This document shows positions 1 through 9,996 of a stretch of DNA of 64,000 nt, one piece after another. The DNA is taken from positions 156,220,642 to 156,284,641 of the forward strand of contig CM077667.1 of NCBI GenBank assembly GCA_039707655.1, written 5' to 3'. This stretch comes from Elymus sibiricus (taxonomy: Eukaryota > Streptophyta > Magnoliopsida > Poales > Poaceae). Numbering within the stretch: position 1 is the stretch's first letter; each line of letters begins with the position of its first letter. Below the pieces are notes generated by a model. It saw nothing but the letters and a program-made list of their open reading frames with translations, was not told the DNA's origin and searched no databases. The translations under genes and the position numbers were made by a program.

Positions 1-26
1 CTACCCATGGAATTTGGAGCGCAAAG

Positions 27-1727
27 TTATGCATCCTTGGCACGTATTTTTCCGGATATAGGGCCATGCGATGGGGGGGCGATTCCATATTTATGGGGAG
101 AAGATGGTGCTGGTATCTCGGGTTGAGACCGAACTCGCTTCCCAGCCTTGGATGCCTTTACGGCCGACGTCGGCGTTTGCCAATCATCGGTGTAATGGAA
201 TTCGGCCGCCAGGGCCAACGCATGTACCTCAGTTCGGAGGGAGCGCTCTGTGTTGCCATTGAAAGTGATGACCCCCCTGGGGCCGGGCATCTTGAGATTG
301 AGGTATGCGTAGTGTGGAACGTTGTTAAAGCGAGCGAACGCTGTACGGTCGAGCAGGGCGTGATAGCCACTGCGGAAAGGTACGATGTCGAAGATCAAGT
401 CCTCGCTTCGAAAGTTATCGGGCGAGCCGAACACTACTTCCAGGCTTACCGAGCCTGTGCACCCGGCTTCAACGCCGGGAATTACTCCTTTGAAGGTAGT
501 GTTACTGGGTTTGATCCTTGACGGATCTATGCCCATCTTTTTCACCGTATCTGAGTAAATCAGATTGAGGCTACTTCCACCGTCCATTAGGACTTTAGTG
601 AGGTGGTACCCATCTATGATCGGGTCTAGGACTAGTGCGGCCGAACCCCCATGACGAATACTGGTCGGATGGTCACGCCGATCGAAGGTAATCGGGTATG
701 CCGACCATCGGTTATACTTCAGAGCTACAGGCTCTATGGCGTAAACATCTTGAAGGGCGCGCTTCCTGTCCTTTTTCGGTATATGAGTGGCGTAGATCAT
801 ATTAACTGTCTTGACCTCTGGAGGGAATTTCTTTTGTCCGCCACCGATCGGACCACGAGGTTCATCCTCATCCTCGCTGCATGGGCTCTTGCCTTGGTCC
901 TCAGATGCGAGCTTACCGGCCTGTTTGAAGACCCAACAGTTACGGTTGGTGTGGTTGGTGGGCTTCTCCTGAGTGTTGTGGATCTGACAAGGCCTTTCCA
1001 GGATCTTGTCCAGCGGGGTTGGTCCATCGTGCTTGCCTTTAGGAGGCCTCTTCCGCTGCCCAGACCGGGAATTGCGGAAGCTGGCATTAAAAGCCGTGTC
1101 ATCGGCGTCACTGTTATTATGCTGACACTTGTTTTTGTTGCGCTTCGGTTTCCCGTTTCCATCCTGAACTTCAAAGGTTCCGGGGTCTTCGGGGTTATGG
1201 CTGCGTCTAGCTAGCCAATTATCCTCGCCCGCGCAAAAGCGGGTCATGAGTGATGTAAGGGCGGACATTGTCCTGGGTTTGTCTTGGCCGAGCTGTCGAG
1301 CCAGCCATTCATCCCGGATATTATGCCTGAAAGAGGTTATAGCTTCGGCGTCGGGGCAGTCTACGATCTGGTTCTTCTTGTTCAGGAAACGATTCCAGAA
1401 TAGCCGCGCAGACTCTCCTGGCTTCTGAACGACGTTGCTTAGATCGGAGGAGTCCGGCGGCCGGACATAAGTGCCCTGGAAGTTAGACCGGAATGCCTCT
1501 TCTAGGTCCTCCCAACACCCAATGGAGTTTTCGGGGAGGCTAATTAACCAGTGCCGAGCTGGCCCCTTGGGCTTCAGGGGTAAGTATTTGATGGCATGGA
1601 GATCATCTCCTCGTGCCATGTGGATGTGGAGGAGGAAATCCTCAATCCATACGGTTGGGTCAGTTCTCCCATCGTATTTCTCTATGTTTACGGGCTTAAA
1701 CCCTTCTGGGAACTGATGCCGCATCAC
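27..1727 (-). pseudogene. gag core and aspartic protease of Gypsy element A
   Basis: A 566-codon open frame. The first ~150 residues are the retrotransposon gag (capsid) domain, with motifs such as KYDGRTDPTVWIEDF and FRSNFQGTY. A basic linker and a Cys/His segment (CQIHN...NHTNRNCWVF) follow, of the C-x2-H...H-x4-C kind found in plant Gypsy gag rather than a CCHC knuckle. From about residue 360 comes a retropepsin-like domain with MDGGSSLNLIY, where the usual D-T/S-G is D-G-G. Gag would package the RNA and protease would cut the polyprotein. The upstream gag is in other frames, so this is the interior of a polyprotein and the first Met is not a true start. It ends with a stop at 27-29, before any reverse transcriptase. 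Confidence 0.85.
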
Positions 1728-1987
1728 CTCGTCCGTGAAGCACAGTGGGTGGGCGGCGCCTCTGACCCGAGCTATGACACGCCGGTGATCGGTGTCTGTC
1801 CTAGCTCGGTTTCGTTCCAGATCTTCATTGCAGTCGAACCAAGGCCGGTACCCTTCCCGTCTATCGCGTGAGTATCCTCTGGATCCGTAGATGGATCGCG
1901 TACGGCCTGCTCTATAGTCCAGGTCATGTCGCAGGTCGAACCTGTCATCGAGCTCTAGTGGCTCCTTTCCCCGTCTACGGGGTATCG

Positions 1988-2278
1988 TCAGCTTATAGCC
2001 GGCATCGTCAGCCGTCCTGTCACGTCCTCGAGGAGGGCGGTCTGCCTGTCTTTTGGGGTATGCTTGGGGGATGGCGTATCAGAGAGTTCGTCGTCGAATT
2101 GTGGCAGCAGCCTTCTGCGTGGATAGCTCTTAGGTTGGTCTGATAAACCGGCGCCATATCCTTCCTCAGCTGAGAGGACTCTTGTCCATCGGTTGTTGAG
2201 GTCGTCTTGTTTGGCTTTGAGCTGTCGCTCTTTTGCTTTCAGGCTGCGAGCCGTGGATATCAGCTGTTGTCTGAACAA
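1988..2278 (-). pseudogene. gag linker fragment of element A
   Basis: A 96-codon frame rich in Lys, Gln and Arg (RSLKAKERQLKAKQDDLNNR), probably a short coiled coil. It joins the gag N-terminal segment at 2358-3257 to the gag core below 1727. The same segment follows the N-terminus in one frame in element B, so the break here near 2280-2360 is a frameshift specific to copy A. Confidence 0.7.
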
Positions 2279-2357
2279 TTCCTGATCTTCAGGATTGTCG
2301 GGAATGGCAAAGTCATCGGCATCTGCATTATCCTCCCCCTCGATAGAGCGGAGGTAG

Positions 2358-3257
2358 TCAGGGATTGCGGCGGTCTTTGGGTCCCTCCTGACCCTCTAAC
2401 GGGTGATCAGGGATTTCGGGGCCGCCGATGTCTTCCGGGGAATCTCCGTTTCCGGTGCCATCGATAGACTTTCGCCCCTTTTTTCCTTTTGACCGTTTAT
2501 GCGGTTTTCGTCGTCTTGACGACGCTTCATCCGATTTATCGCCGTTGTTGTTCGGAGTGTCCACCATGTAGACGTCATATGTAGAGGTGGCAGTCCACTG
2601 CCCGGTCTTAGCGGGATTGAGGGAGTGATCTTCCTCATCCATGTACTCTGCTTCCTCAGAAGCGTAGTCTAGCATGTCGGTTAAATCCTCGACAGTGGCT
2701 ATCAAGTGGGTGGTGGGTGGGACGAAAAATCCGTCCTGATCCGTCCGACGCCCGATCTGAGAATAGATCGGGGTTAGGTCGTCGTTGATATTTATCGATG
2801 AGATCCAATCTAGAGCCTCGTTGAGTATAGAGAGCTCGATCGGACCAATCTGCCCAGAGCTTCCGGAGTGAACCTCCGATGTGTCCGTGCAGGGAGGGTG
2901 TTCGGCAAGAACTGGTGTTCGGTCATCAGGCACTATAACCTGATCCGAACTGAAGGTTAGGCCCTCGCTAGGGAAGATCCGATGAGCGGAGCCGAAAGAT
3001 GAGTCTGGGGTTAAAGCCTCAGGGTCCTCGGGCATGGTAGGCGAGACTGCGAGCCCGGTTAGTGATAGATCGCCTCGAGAGTCTAGGGAGAACTCTAAGT
3101 TCCCGAATCTGACCTCCTGATCAGGGGCTAAACTTTCGACACGGCCAAGATGGCCGGTCGGGTCGGCATGCAGCACTATGCTGCCAAAAGCGAAGATCTG
3201 TCCAGGGACAAAAGTCCCCGTATTGCGGACCTCTTCGTTGACGACTAGGCGAGCCAT
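2358..3257 (-). pseudogene. gag N-terminal region of element A
   Basis: A 299-codon frame starting with ATG at 3257, about 46 bases inside the 5' LTR, as expected for the polyprotein start. The product is acidic and low in complexity, with a conserved stretch THLIATVEDLTDMLDYASEE and a basic tract (KPHKRSKGKKGRK) near the end. No enzymatic domain is visible; this is the poorly conserved N-terminal extension of plant Gypsy gag. Element B has the same stretch (THLVATVEDLTKMLDYASEE). It is frameshifted at its end into the 1988-2278 segment. Confidence 0.75.
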
Positions 3258-3303
3258 CGATTCCTTCTGACGATCACAACGAAACTCTGAATGAAAGCAC
3301 CAA

Positions 3304-3773
3304 TGTCGGTGTCAAAACCGGCGGATCTCGGATAGGGGGTCCCGAATTGTGATACTTGGATCGACGGTAACAAGAGACGAAGGGGACAAGGTTTTACCCA
3401 GGTTCGGGCCCTCCTATGGAGGTAATACCCTACGTCCTGCTTGATTATATTGATTGTATGGGGATTACAGAGTTTATCTACCTCGAGATCAAGTAACTAA
3501 ACCCTAGATGAGCTCTGTGGGTCTATGACCTAAAACCCTCCGGCTTATATAGACGCCAAGGGTACCTAGGGTTTACGCATGGTCGGTTACACGTCGAAGG
3601 AATAAACATGCCGTTTTACTACTTTAAACGTGGAGGACACGCCATGCTTCTAGAAGCTTCCTTCCTGGAATCCGGGCCTTCGATTAATCCAGTGTCCGGC
3701 GAACGGCCCATATAGTCCGGCCCATACGAGATAGGTCGGCCTCCCGAGGACCCCTTAGTCCAGGACTCCCTCA
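3304..3773 (-). repeat. 5' LTR of element A (470 bp)
   Basis: Bounded by TGTCGGTGTCAAAACC on the plus strand and a terminal CTCCCTCA, so the minus strand starts TGAGGGAG and ends CCGACA. A TATA box (GTCTATATAAG on the minus strand, near 3543-3553) sits mid-LTR. The first inner bases after the LTR on the minus strand (TTGGTGCTTTCATT) begin with TGG and occupy the primer-binding position. Element B has the same arrangement. Confidence 0.85.
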
Positions 3774-3837
3774 GGGATCTTCGCACACGCCCCTGTTTTC
3801 GAACTTCCCTGGGTTTTGGGAAGCCCGAAATCCGACA
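3774..3837 (+). repeat. terminal remnant of a family C LTR
   Basis: These 64 bases match the last bases of the LTR at 31239-32125 and, in reverse, the starts of the LTRs at 43433 and 58902. The shared pattern is GATCTTCGCACACGCCCC ... CGAAATCCGACA. The left side was cut by insertion of element A. The right edge is the true LTR terminus, so a family C element once inserted into the Athila-type LTR that follows. Confidence 0.75.
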
Positions 3838-4395
3838 GATGGGTTCGATCTTGCGGTGTTCTTTCCCAGTGACAAAAGGGGCAGCAAGACACGCATGTAT
3901 CGTTGCTATTAAGGATAACAAGATGGGGTCTATTCCTAAATGAATAGATCTTGTCTACATCATGTCATCGTTCTTATTGCATTACTCCATTTTTCCATGA
4001 ATGTAATACACTAGATGCATGCTGGATAGCGGTCGATGTGTGGAGTAATAGAGGTAGATGCAGGTAGGAGTCGGTCTACCTATCTTGGACGTGATGCCTA
4101 TATAATGATCATCGCCTTGGATATCATCATGACTATTCGATTTTCTATCAATTGCCCAACAGTAATTTGTTCACCCACCGTGCGCTATACTCATGAGAGA
4201 AGCCACTAGTGAACCCTACGGCCCCCGGGTCTACTTTTCCAACATATTGCTTTTAGATCTATCTTTTTGCATCTTTGTTTTCAGATCTACGTACAAAACC
4301 AAAAACCCAAAAAACATATTGCTGCATATTTTATTTGCTCTTTTTATTTTGTGTTCTTGAGAGATCCATCTCTCCTATCTATCACTACCTAATCT
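3838..4395 (+). repeat. Athila-type LTR remnant, left part
   Basis: Matches the 3' half of the solo LTR at 18137-19724: TTCGATCTTGCGGTGT, CCCAGTGACAAA, GGTCGATGTGTGGAGTAATA, TCTATCAATTGCCCAACAG and TTGTTCACCCACCGT appear in the same order. It is interrupted by the CACTA element at 4396 and resumes at 9997. It is more diverged than the other Athila-type LTRs here, so it is an old insertion. Confidence 0.8.
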
Positions 4396-4402
4396 CACTA
4401 CT

Positions 4403-5160
4403 AGGGAAAAGCCTAGCAGTAGCGCGGGTCTTAGGTGTATCAGTAGCGCGGGTACCTGCGCTACTGATAAAGCGCTACAGCGAACTTGTATCAGTAGCAC
4501 GTGTTGAACCGCGCTACTGCTATACATGGGTAGCAGTAGCGTGCTTTACCTGGACGCGCTGCTGCTAATAGCTGTGGCGCTCTACAGTAAGATGCGCTAC
4601 TGCTAAGTGCGCGCTGCTACTAACTTTACTCCCCTCGCTACTGCTAGTTTTATTATTTTTTGATTTTTTTTCTGCATATTTGTTTTGTATTTTTACAGGC
4701 TTTATACAATAATCTCTAGCATATCATACACATACAAATGTAATCATAGCATACACATACAAATAGTCTCATCAACACATGTCATCATCATAATCATCAT
4801 CCAACACAAAGTGGTCTCGTCATCATCTCGAAAATAGCAATACAAGTCTCGAATACTTGCAACTACATCGTCATTCATCTAAACAATGATATACACGAGA
4901 AGAGCTATCACTATGAGTGAGAGCGGAACTATGCAGTAGATGAGGCGGCCGTTATGAGAAAACCCTAGCAGTAGCGCCGGTTTTTGAGCTATCAGTAGCG
5001 CGGGTGCCCGCGCTACTGTTATGGCGGTACAGCTAATTTTTAGCAGTCATGCTGGTTACCCAACGCTACAGCTAAAGTTTACCAGTAGCGCCTCTTAACC
5101 AGCGCTACTGCTAACCGAGTTATCAAAAGCGCGCTTCTCTAACCCGCGCCACTATTAAAC
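4403..5160. repeat. left subterminal repeat arrays of the CACTA element
   Basis: The motif AGCAGTAGCG/CGCTACTGCTA recurs in both orientations in two blocks, roughly 4410-4645 and 4965-5155, separated by about 300 bases of AT-rich DNA in which I see nothing. The matching block at the other end is at about 9535-9980. Confidence 0.8.
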
Positions 5161-5253
5161 GCACATATTCATTTTTTGATATTTATGTTGTATTTACACA
5201 CGGTTACACATATTAATATACAACATCAATAATTATTGTGCCAGCAACTACAT

Positions 5254-5378
5254 TTAGATTAAAGTGGATGGATGCAAGTGATCATGTTGAATTAGAAGAA
5301 AATATGATGTTGTCAATCGCAACATCATATTTTCCTCCAATTCAACATGATCACTTGCATCCATCCACCTTAATCAAA
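5254..5378. repeat. long inverted repeat (hairpin), ~58-bp arms, 7-base loop
   Basis: The left arm (5254-5312) and right arm (5320-5378) are reverse complements with only a few mismatches (core AAGTGGATGGATGCAAGTGA against TCACTTGCATCCATCCACCT). The loop is TCAATCG. A transcript would fold into one long near-perfect stem. It has no recognisable terminal motifs or duplication of a transposon. Confidence 0.85.
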
Positions 5379-5484
5379 TATATGTCATATAACTCATCAT
5401 CATCTTACTCATCTAACAACTCATCATCATCTTAATCATACCTAGTTAAAATATCATAAAACAGAAAAACATCGTAAAAGTAAT

Positions 5485-6289
5485 CACTGTTCAAGAATTT
5501 ATCCGATTAATCAGTTAATTGGCCAGTTAATCGCTACTCATCGGGTGGCCGAATCGAATAACACCTATTCATCGTGTTAACTTGTCAGGCCGATTAAATG
5601 GTCTGGTGACCGATTAATTGGTTGTTAGGCCGATTAATCGTTGTTGGCCCGCTAACTCATGGACAAACAAAGCCTGATTGTTTGGCCCATAATCCCTCCC
5701 ATCCCCTCCCGCCCCTAAAGACCTATGGTTCATTCCTCCACCAGACCCCACCCAATCTCCCCATCCCGTCCCGACCTAGATGACAACTGACCAAGTCCTC
5801 ATCGGTGCAGTGTCACTTCCCCTCCTCCCATGTGTGTCGCCGCTTTCTCTTTTCCCTCAGCATGCCGCTACTTGCCCTCCTCTGCGACCTGCCACCTCCA
5901 ACATCGAACCTGTTCAGACGCCCTGCACGACCGCCGTCACATTTCCTCTGTATGTCGCCGTTGCATGGCCGTCATCTCTCGGAGTTGCGTTCAAGGAGGA
6001 AATTAGCAAAAAAGTGTTCTTGTGTATATGTTTGTTGATGATTTTTACGCCCACGGGGAGGATTGTTGTTGTATGCATGTTTGTCATCCCTTGAGAAAAG
6101 AAAATGGTGCCACTTGCTTCATATTTGCAATCCATATTTTTTTTCTCCATACAAAATTTGCTTCTATTGAGTTTCAAATTACACTGTTTATTTGTTGACC
6201 GATTAATCCAGGTAATTGTCCGATTCAGCGATTAATCGCTACTCCCAAGCTAAACGAGCAGCTACGAGTTAACGATTTCTTAAACAGTG
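5485..6289. mobile_element. non-autonomous hAT element, 805 bp
   Basis: Inverted termini are CACTGTTCAAGAATT at the left and ATTTCTTAAACAGTG at the right. They are flanked by an 8-bp target duplication with one mismatch (AAAGTAAT at 5477-5484, ATAGTAAT at 6290-6297); 8-bp duplications are diagnostic of hAT. GATTAATCG-type motifs repeat near both ends. No transposase frame is present; the short frames around 5780-6094 look incidental. Confidence 0.85.
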
Positions 6290-6354
6290 ATAGTAATCAT
6301 CCTAATCGATCATGCAAGTTAATATAAACCAAAAAAACTTCTCTCTCATAGGAC

Positions 6355-7528
6355 CTAGTCCTCCCTCCTAGGTAAAATGACATAAAACAGAATAAAACAT
6401 ATGTCTCCATGATGAAGCAAAGAGATCCAACGGTCTCCAACTTGTGGCTTGCGATCCTTCTTTATTTCTCCCCATGCTTCAGTTTGGAGCCGTCTTGGTG
6501 GTTTGTGCGCAGTCGAGTATGCAAAAGAGAACTGGGGCCTCATGGGGCTTTTAATTGTCATATTACCTTCGCCATGCATCAACGGAGGCACAACTTCATT
6601 TGGCAGTTTCTATTGAAGAACATATTAGTAGCCTAGTTAGCAATGTAATCAACACCATTTACGCAATAGTAGTGTACTTACCAAGATATTTCGGCGAATG
6701 TCATCCGCCCTCAACCTATGCACTAGTGGCATGTACAATGTATAATTTGGGCCAGTTCCCAAATTATATGGGAAGATCTCCCTACCAACTAGGACACCAA
6801 TAACAACGTTGATGAGATTATCCTTCTCTTCCCAAGTTAGATGTGATCCATAAGTGTAGTGTGTCGTGTCAATTAATTTCTGTGTTTCACTCGAAGAAAC
6901 AAAATAAGCTGTAAATTATAAATTAACAAATTTAGTATGGATGAACACCAAGTATTTTTAAATATAGAATGCAAATTACTTGACAAATATGCATGGTTGA
7001 TAAACTCACATGGAGGTAAAACAGGAAGCATCTCAACATCCACCAAATGTCGATGTTACCTTCAATATGATCTTCAGGACGAGGATCGAAGGTTATTTGC
7101 ATATCCTCCTGAAATCCATATGCCTTGCAAAGAGCTTCCCAATTTGAGCACCCTAATTCTGTGTTATTAACTGCATTCATTACTTTGACTAGAAATGTGT
7201 GACCATGTTTAGTCCTCAGGTTAGCTCTCCTCATCTCCATACTCTCGTGGTCTCCGAGCCTCTCCAAGACATACCGTCTTCCATGGCAGGGGATGAACTA
7301 GTCGAATTGTATAAAACAGAAATTACATGTTGAAGCAAAGAAATAGAAGTCATGCTTAATTACGAAAAAACACTTGTCATCGTTGCGTACCATAGAAACA
7401 ATGAAGGTCTCATGAAGCTTGATGGTGAAGTACCTGTAGTCTCGCAGCCCATGCTATTCGCAAAGACCCTTATCTTCGCCGCAGAGTTCACACGCTTGGA
7501 TCCAATCATCGTCATCAGACGACGACAT
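6355..7528 (-). pseudogene. four-exon gene copy, Triticeae B3-like family, carried by the CACTA
   Basis: I read four exons with canonical splice sites. Exon 1 is 7528-7391 (ATG, MSSSDDDDWIQACELCGE). Exon 2 is 7297-6980 (FIPCHGRRYVLERLG, NWEALCKAYGFQEDMQITFD, EGNIDIW). Exon 3 is 6908-6682 (KLIDTTHYTYGSHLTWEEKD, TGPNYTLYMPLVHRLRADDI). Exon 4 is 6609-6355 (KLPNEVVPPLMHGEGN, GDRWISLLHHGD, FYVILP, stop TAG). Introns start GTACGC, GTAATT and GTAAGT and end in CTAG, ACAG and ATAG. From memory this layout matches an expanded Triticeae family annotated as B3-domain or uncharacterised proteins, so DNA binding is a possible ancestral role. A TAG at codon 25 and a one-base loss after DIW in exon 2 disable it. 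It lies wholly inside the CACTA, beside the hAT insertion, so it is probably a captured host gene; it could also be a family-specific CACTA gene. Confidence 0.65.
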
Positions 7529-7539
7529 TTCCTGTGTTC

Positions 7540-8200
7540 ATGATTCAAAAATTACGGCATGTCCATTGCTAATGTAAGACATATTGAGCACCTAAAATTT
7601 GCCGGAACGGAAATAAATCAACATTCTCGCAAAACATAGGCACTAGGAGGGGTTCCCTGCAATAACATACACACAAGTCCAAATAGACCTAATTCAATAT
7701 CGGTTGACTTTCGGTCCGTCGAGGCTTTCCTTAAATAACTCTCATATCTTATGGTGTGTTGGTGCGCACTCTCTCACACTGATGTGGTGGTGTATATATG
7801 TTGGTGGACACTCTCTCACACTAATAGTTTGACCGTCGGTGATGGGCGCACCTCCTCTGCTCTCCTTGCGCATTACACCGAGGTATATATTGCAAGAAGA
7901 GAAGAGGAGGAAGCACCCCCCACGACAACAGTTGGGATTCCTCCATCAAGAACACACATGAAAGTCACACAAGGAGCAACGACAGACCGAAAGTCACAAA
8001 CGCATTATACCGATATAATATCACTAATACATTTATAATGAGCTCGAATATAATATCACTAATACATCATCTCGAATAATCCAGTTAATGCATCATAAAA
8101 TATTAACCAATATACATCTCGAATATTATCATATAAGATCACTAATACAGATCGAATATCCTAGAATCCAAAGTGGAGGACGGTGAACTCGGTTCACTTG
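7540..8200. other. AT-rich spacer inside the CACTA; no gene seen
   Basis: I see no credible coding frame. A segment at about 7573-7650 (ACATATTGAGCACCT, AAATCAACATTC, GCAAAACATAGGC) recurs at about 8825-8900 as an imperfect direct repeat, so the two gene-like segments lie among related non-coding sequence. A second duplication, around GCGCACTCTCTCACACT and GGACACTCTCTCACACT, spans about 7755-7830. Confidence 0.5.
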
Positions 8201-8207
8201 CGGTTTC

Positions 8208-8600
8208 TTAGTCGCTAGCGGTGGACATCCAAAGATAAGGAACCATCACCGGATCATAACTCGGGTGAGATCCCTGAAGAACCTGCCAGGTATTGGAAAA
8301 CCTGGCGTCCAACGCCGCCATGTAGCGACGGACGTGCTCGTCCTCCTCCCTGACACGACGACGTACGACCTCCAAGGGGGGCCGCTACCTCTGCACCAAA
8401 AGTGGCCCACGCGACAGCCACCAAAGAAGCTCCGGGTCGACGACGAGACCCGGATTCCTCACCAGGCTCCGAGCCCGTGAAGGTAGCACCTCCCAGTGCC
8501 ACCCCGGCGGAGCCCAGTCTCGGACATTGCGCCTCTCAAGGATGTCACCGCCAACTCGACGACGAGGATGCAGGCCGGGCATCGTCGACGTTGAAAACAA
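8208..8600 (-). pseudogene. coding-like C-terminal fragment inside the CACTA (unknown family)
   Basis: One frame reads 8600 to a TAA at 8208-8210, with a single in-frame TAG at 8385-8387. Stretches such as RDWAPPGWHWEVLPSRARSL, VVRRRVREEDEHVRRYMAAL and GSHPSYDPVMVPYLWMSTAS look like real protein: mixed composition, high GC, a sensible C-terminus. I do not recognise the family and assign no function. It points the same way as the B3-like gene copy downstream. Either both came from one host region, or they were captured separately. Confidence 0.45.
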
Positions 8601-9210
8601 ATTCCTATGAGAACACTTTCTTATCGTTTAATGTTTTACTTTCTAGTTATCTTCTTACAAATAAGCAAACAATTTATTTTTTCACATTATTAAAATAAGA
8701 CATAAAAAAAGGTCTATGGTTTGCCGGAATGTCGTTTCCCAGCAAATCCCATCACTCGATATGCCTACTTTCTAGCACAAGTCATGCCAAAATTCACGAG
8801 AAATTTCGGCCTGACCTTTGCTAAAAAGTGGACATATTGAGCGCCTGAAATTCACCGAAACTAAAATGAATCAACATTCCGGCAAAACATAGGCCACTCG
8901 GATCATTTACCCTACACATAACCATCACTTTCCTAACATCACATGTCCAAAATATCACATGTCCAAATCAGATGTCCACGTATCATATGTCCACTTCAAA
9001 TTTGCATATAACAACAAGAAAAATATAGAACTTGAAGAAAATGCAATAAGTCCTTTTTCTTCACAATATTTAAAACTAGATTCAGCCTACCTAAATTCCT
9101 GTCCTAATTTGAAACCTACCTAAATTTCTGTCCTAAATTGAAAACCTAGTTAATTTCATACTAATGAACTAGGTTCATACTTCCTAATCTGTTGTAAATT
9201 AATGAGGTTG

Positions 9211-9330
9211 GTGCGCTCGGGGGAGACGTCGGCGGCAAGGTGGAGCTCGGGGGAGACGTTGGCGGCGAGGTGGAGCTCGGGGGAGATGCCGGTGGCAAGG
9301 TGGATCTCGGGGGAGACGGGTGCAGGTGGA
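9211..9330. repeat. 30-bp tandem repeat, about 3.7 units
   Basis: Units start at 9211, 9241, 9271 and 9301 with consensus TGGAGCTCGGGGGAGACG followed by a GGCGGCAAGG-like end. The period is a multiple of three and the flanks to ~9480 are GC-rich, so it may derive from a coding or 5' leader region, but I cannot assign a gene. Confidence 0.85.
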
Positions 9331-9534
9331 GGAGCGGGCGACGACGGAGGGCGCGCGGGCGGTGACGGACGGGGCGCGGACATGGCACGGAGGGCGGCGA
9401 CGGACGTGGCGCGGGCAGGGGACGGAGGGCGGCGACGGACGAGGCGCGGGCCAGCGACAGCGGCGTCGGAGGAGAGGGATCGAATGGGGAATGGGATGGT
9501 GGAAAGGAAGCCCGCGCGGTGGTTATGTCAAGAT

Positions 9535-9980
9535 ATTAGTAGCACGTTTCTATAAAACGCGCTATAGCTAAATTAGCTATAGCGCGTTTTGCGAAAATGC
9601 GCTACTGATATCTTGACATAGCTATATTACGTTTTAGGAAAACGCACTACTGCTACCTGACATAGCTATAGCGCGCTCCGAGGAGAGGCGCTACTACTAA
9701 GTGGGGCCCGCCATGTGGCCAGGTTCAAACTTAGCTGTAGCGCCGTACCCAAAAACTGCGCTACTACTATGCTGTTAGGAGTAGCGCATTTACCCTGGGC
9801 GCGCTACTACTAAACCTAGCCTGGCGGTAAAGGTGGGGCAATATTAGTAGTAGCGCTTTTTTTTGCTGTCGCGCTACTGCTAAGTTGTTTGCAGTAGCGC
9901 ATGTTCTGGACGCGCGCTATGACTATGTTGCAGTAGCGCCTCTTTTTATCCGGCGCTACTACTAAGGTTCTGTGTATAAG
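9535..9980. repeat. right subterminal repeat array of the CACTA element
   Basis: Repeated GCGCTACTACTAA / TAGTAGTAGCGC motifs in both orientations, mirroring the array at the left end. Confidence 0.8.
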
Positions 9981-9996
9981 GTTTTCCCTAGTAGTG

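Larger units (their letters stand above)
1..3773 (-). mobile_element. Gypsy LTR retrotransposon A, 5' half (cut by window edge)
   Basis: On the minus strand the order is 5' LTR (3304-3773), primer-site region, gag N-terminus, gag core, protease; pol would lie beyond base 1. The LTR resembles the abundant Triticeae Fatima type from memory. The reading frame is broken near 2300 and 1900, so this copy is decayed. Its right LTR edge lies inside a family C LTR remnant, so A inserted into that remnant. Element B at 39884-42233 is a second, diverged copy of the same family. Confidence 0.85.
4396..9996. mobile_element. CACTA DNA transposon, 5.6 kb, non-autonomous
   Basis: Begins CACTACTAGGGAAAAGCC and ends GTTTTCCCTAGTAGTG, perfect inverted termini of the CACTA superfamily. 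The flanking triplets are TCT (left) and TAT (right), an imperfect 3-bp target duplication. Both ends carry many short GTAGCGCGGGT/AGCGCTACTG subterminal repeats, the usual transposase-binding arrangement. I find no transposase-like frame, so movement would depend on another element. The interior holds a hAT insertion, a hairpin, a spliced gene copy and a second coding-like fragment. Confidence 0.85.

Noticed and set aside
66..1871. Plus-strand frames of 60-187 codons across the gag region of element A
   Set aside because: They are antisense shadows of the minus-strand gag-protease frame; composition and length follow from the coding strand.
4275..4568. 97-codon plus frame over the CACTA left end
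   Set aside because: It crosses the LTR/CACTA junction and the subterminal repeats, so it cannot be an inherited gene.
5780..6094. Plus frame inside the hAT element (MTTDQVLIGAVSLP...)
   Set aside because: No transposase motif (no RW or C-terminal dimerisation motif); composition like non-coding GC-skewed DNA.
9211..9330. CRISPR-like regular repeats
   Set aside because: Units are contiguous without spacers and the genome is a plant; it is a minisatellite.
9202..9555. Gly/Arg-rich 117-codon frame
   Set aside because: Produced by the 30-bp GC-rich tandem repeat; three frames are open there at once.
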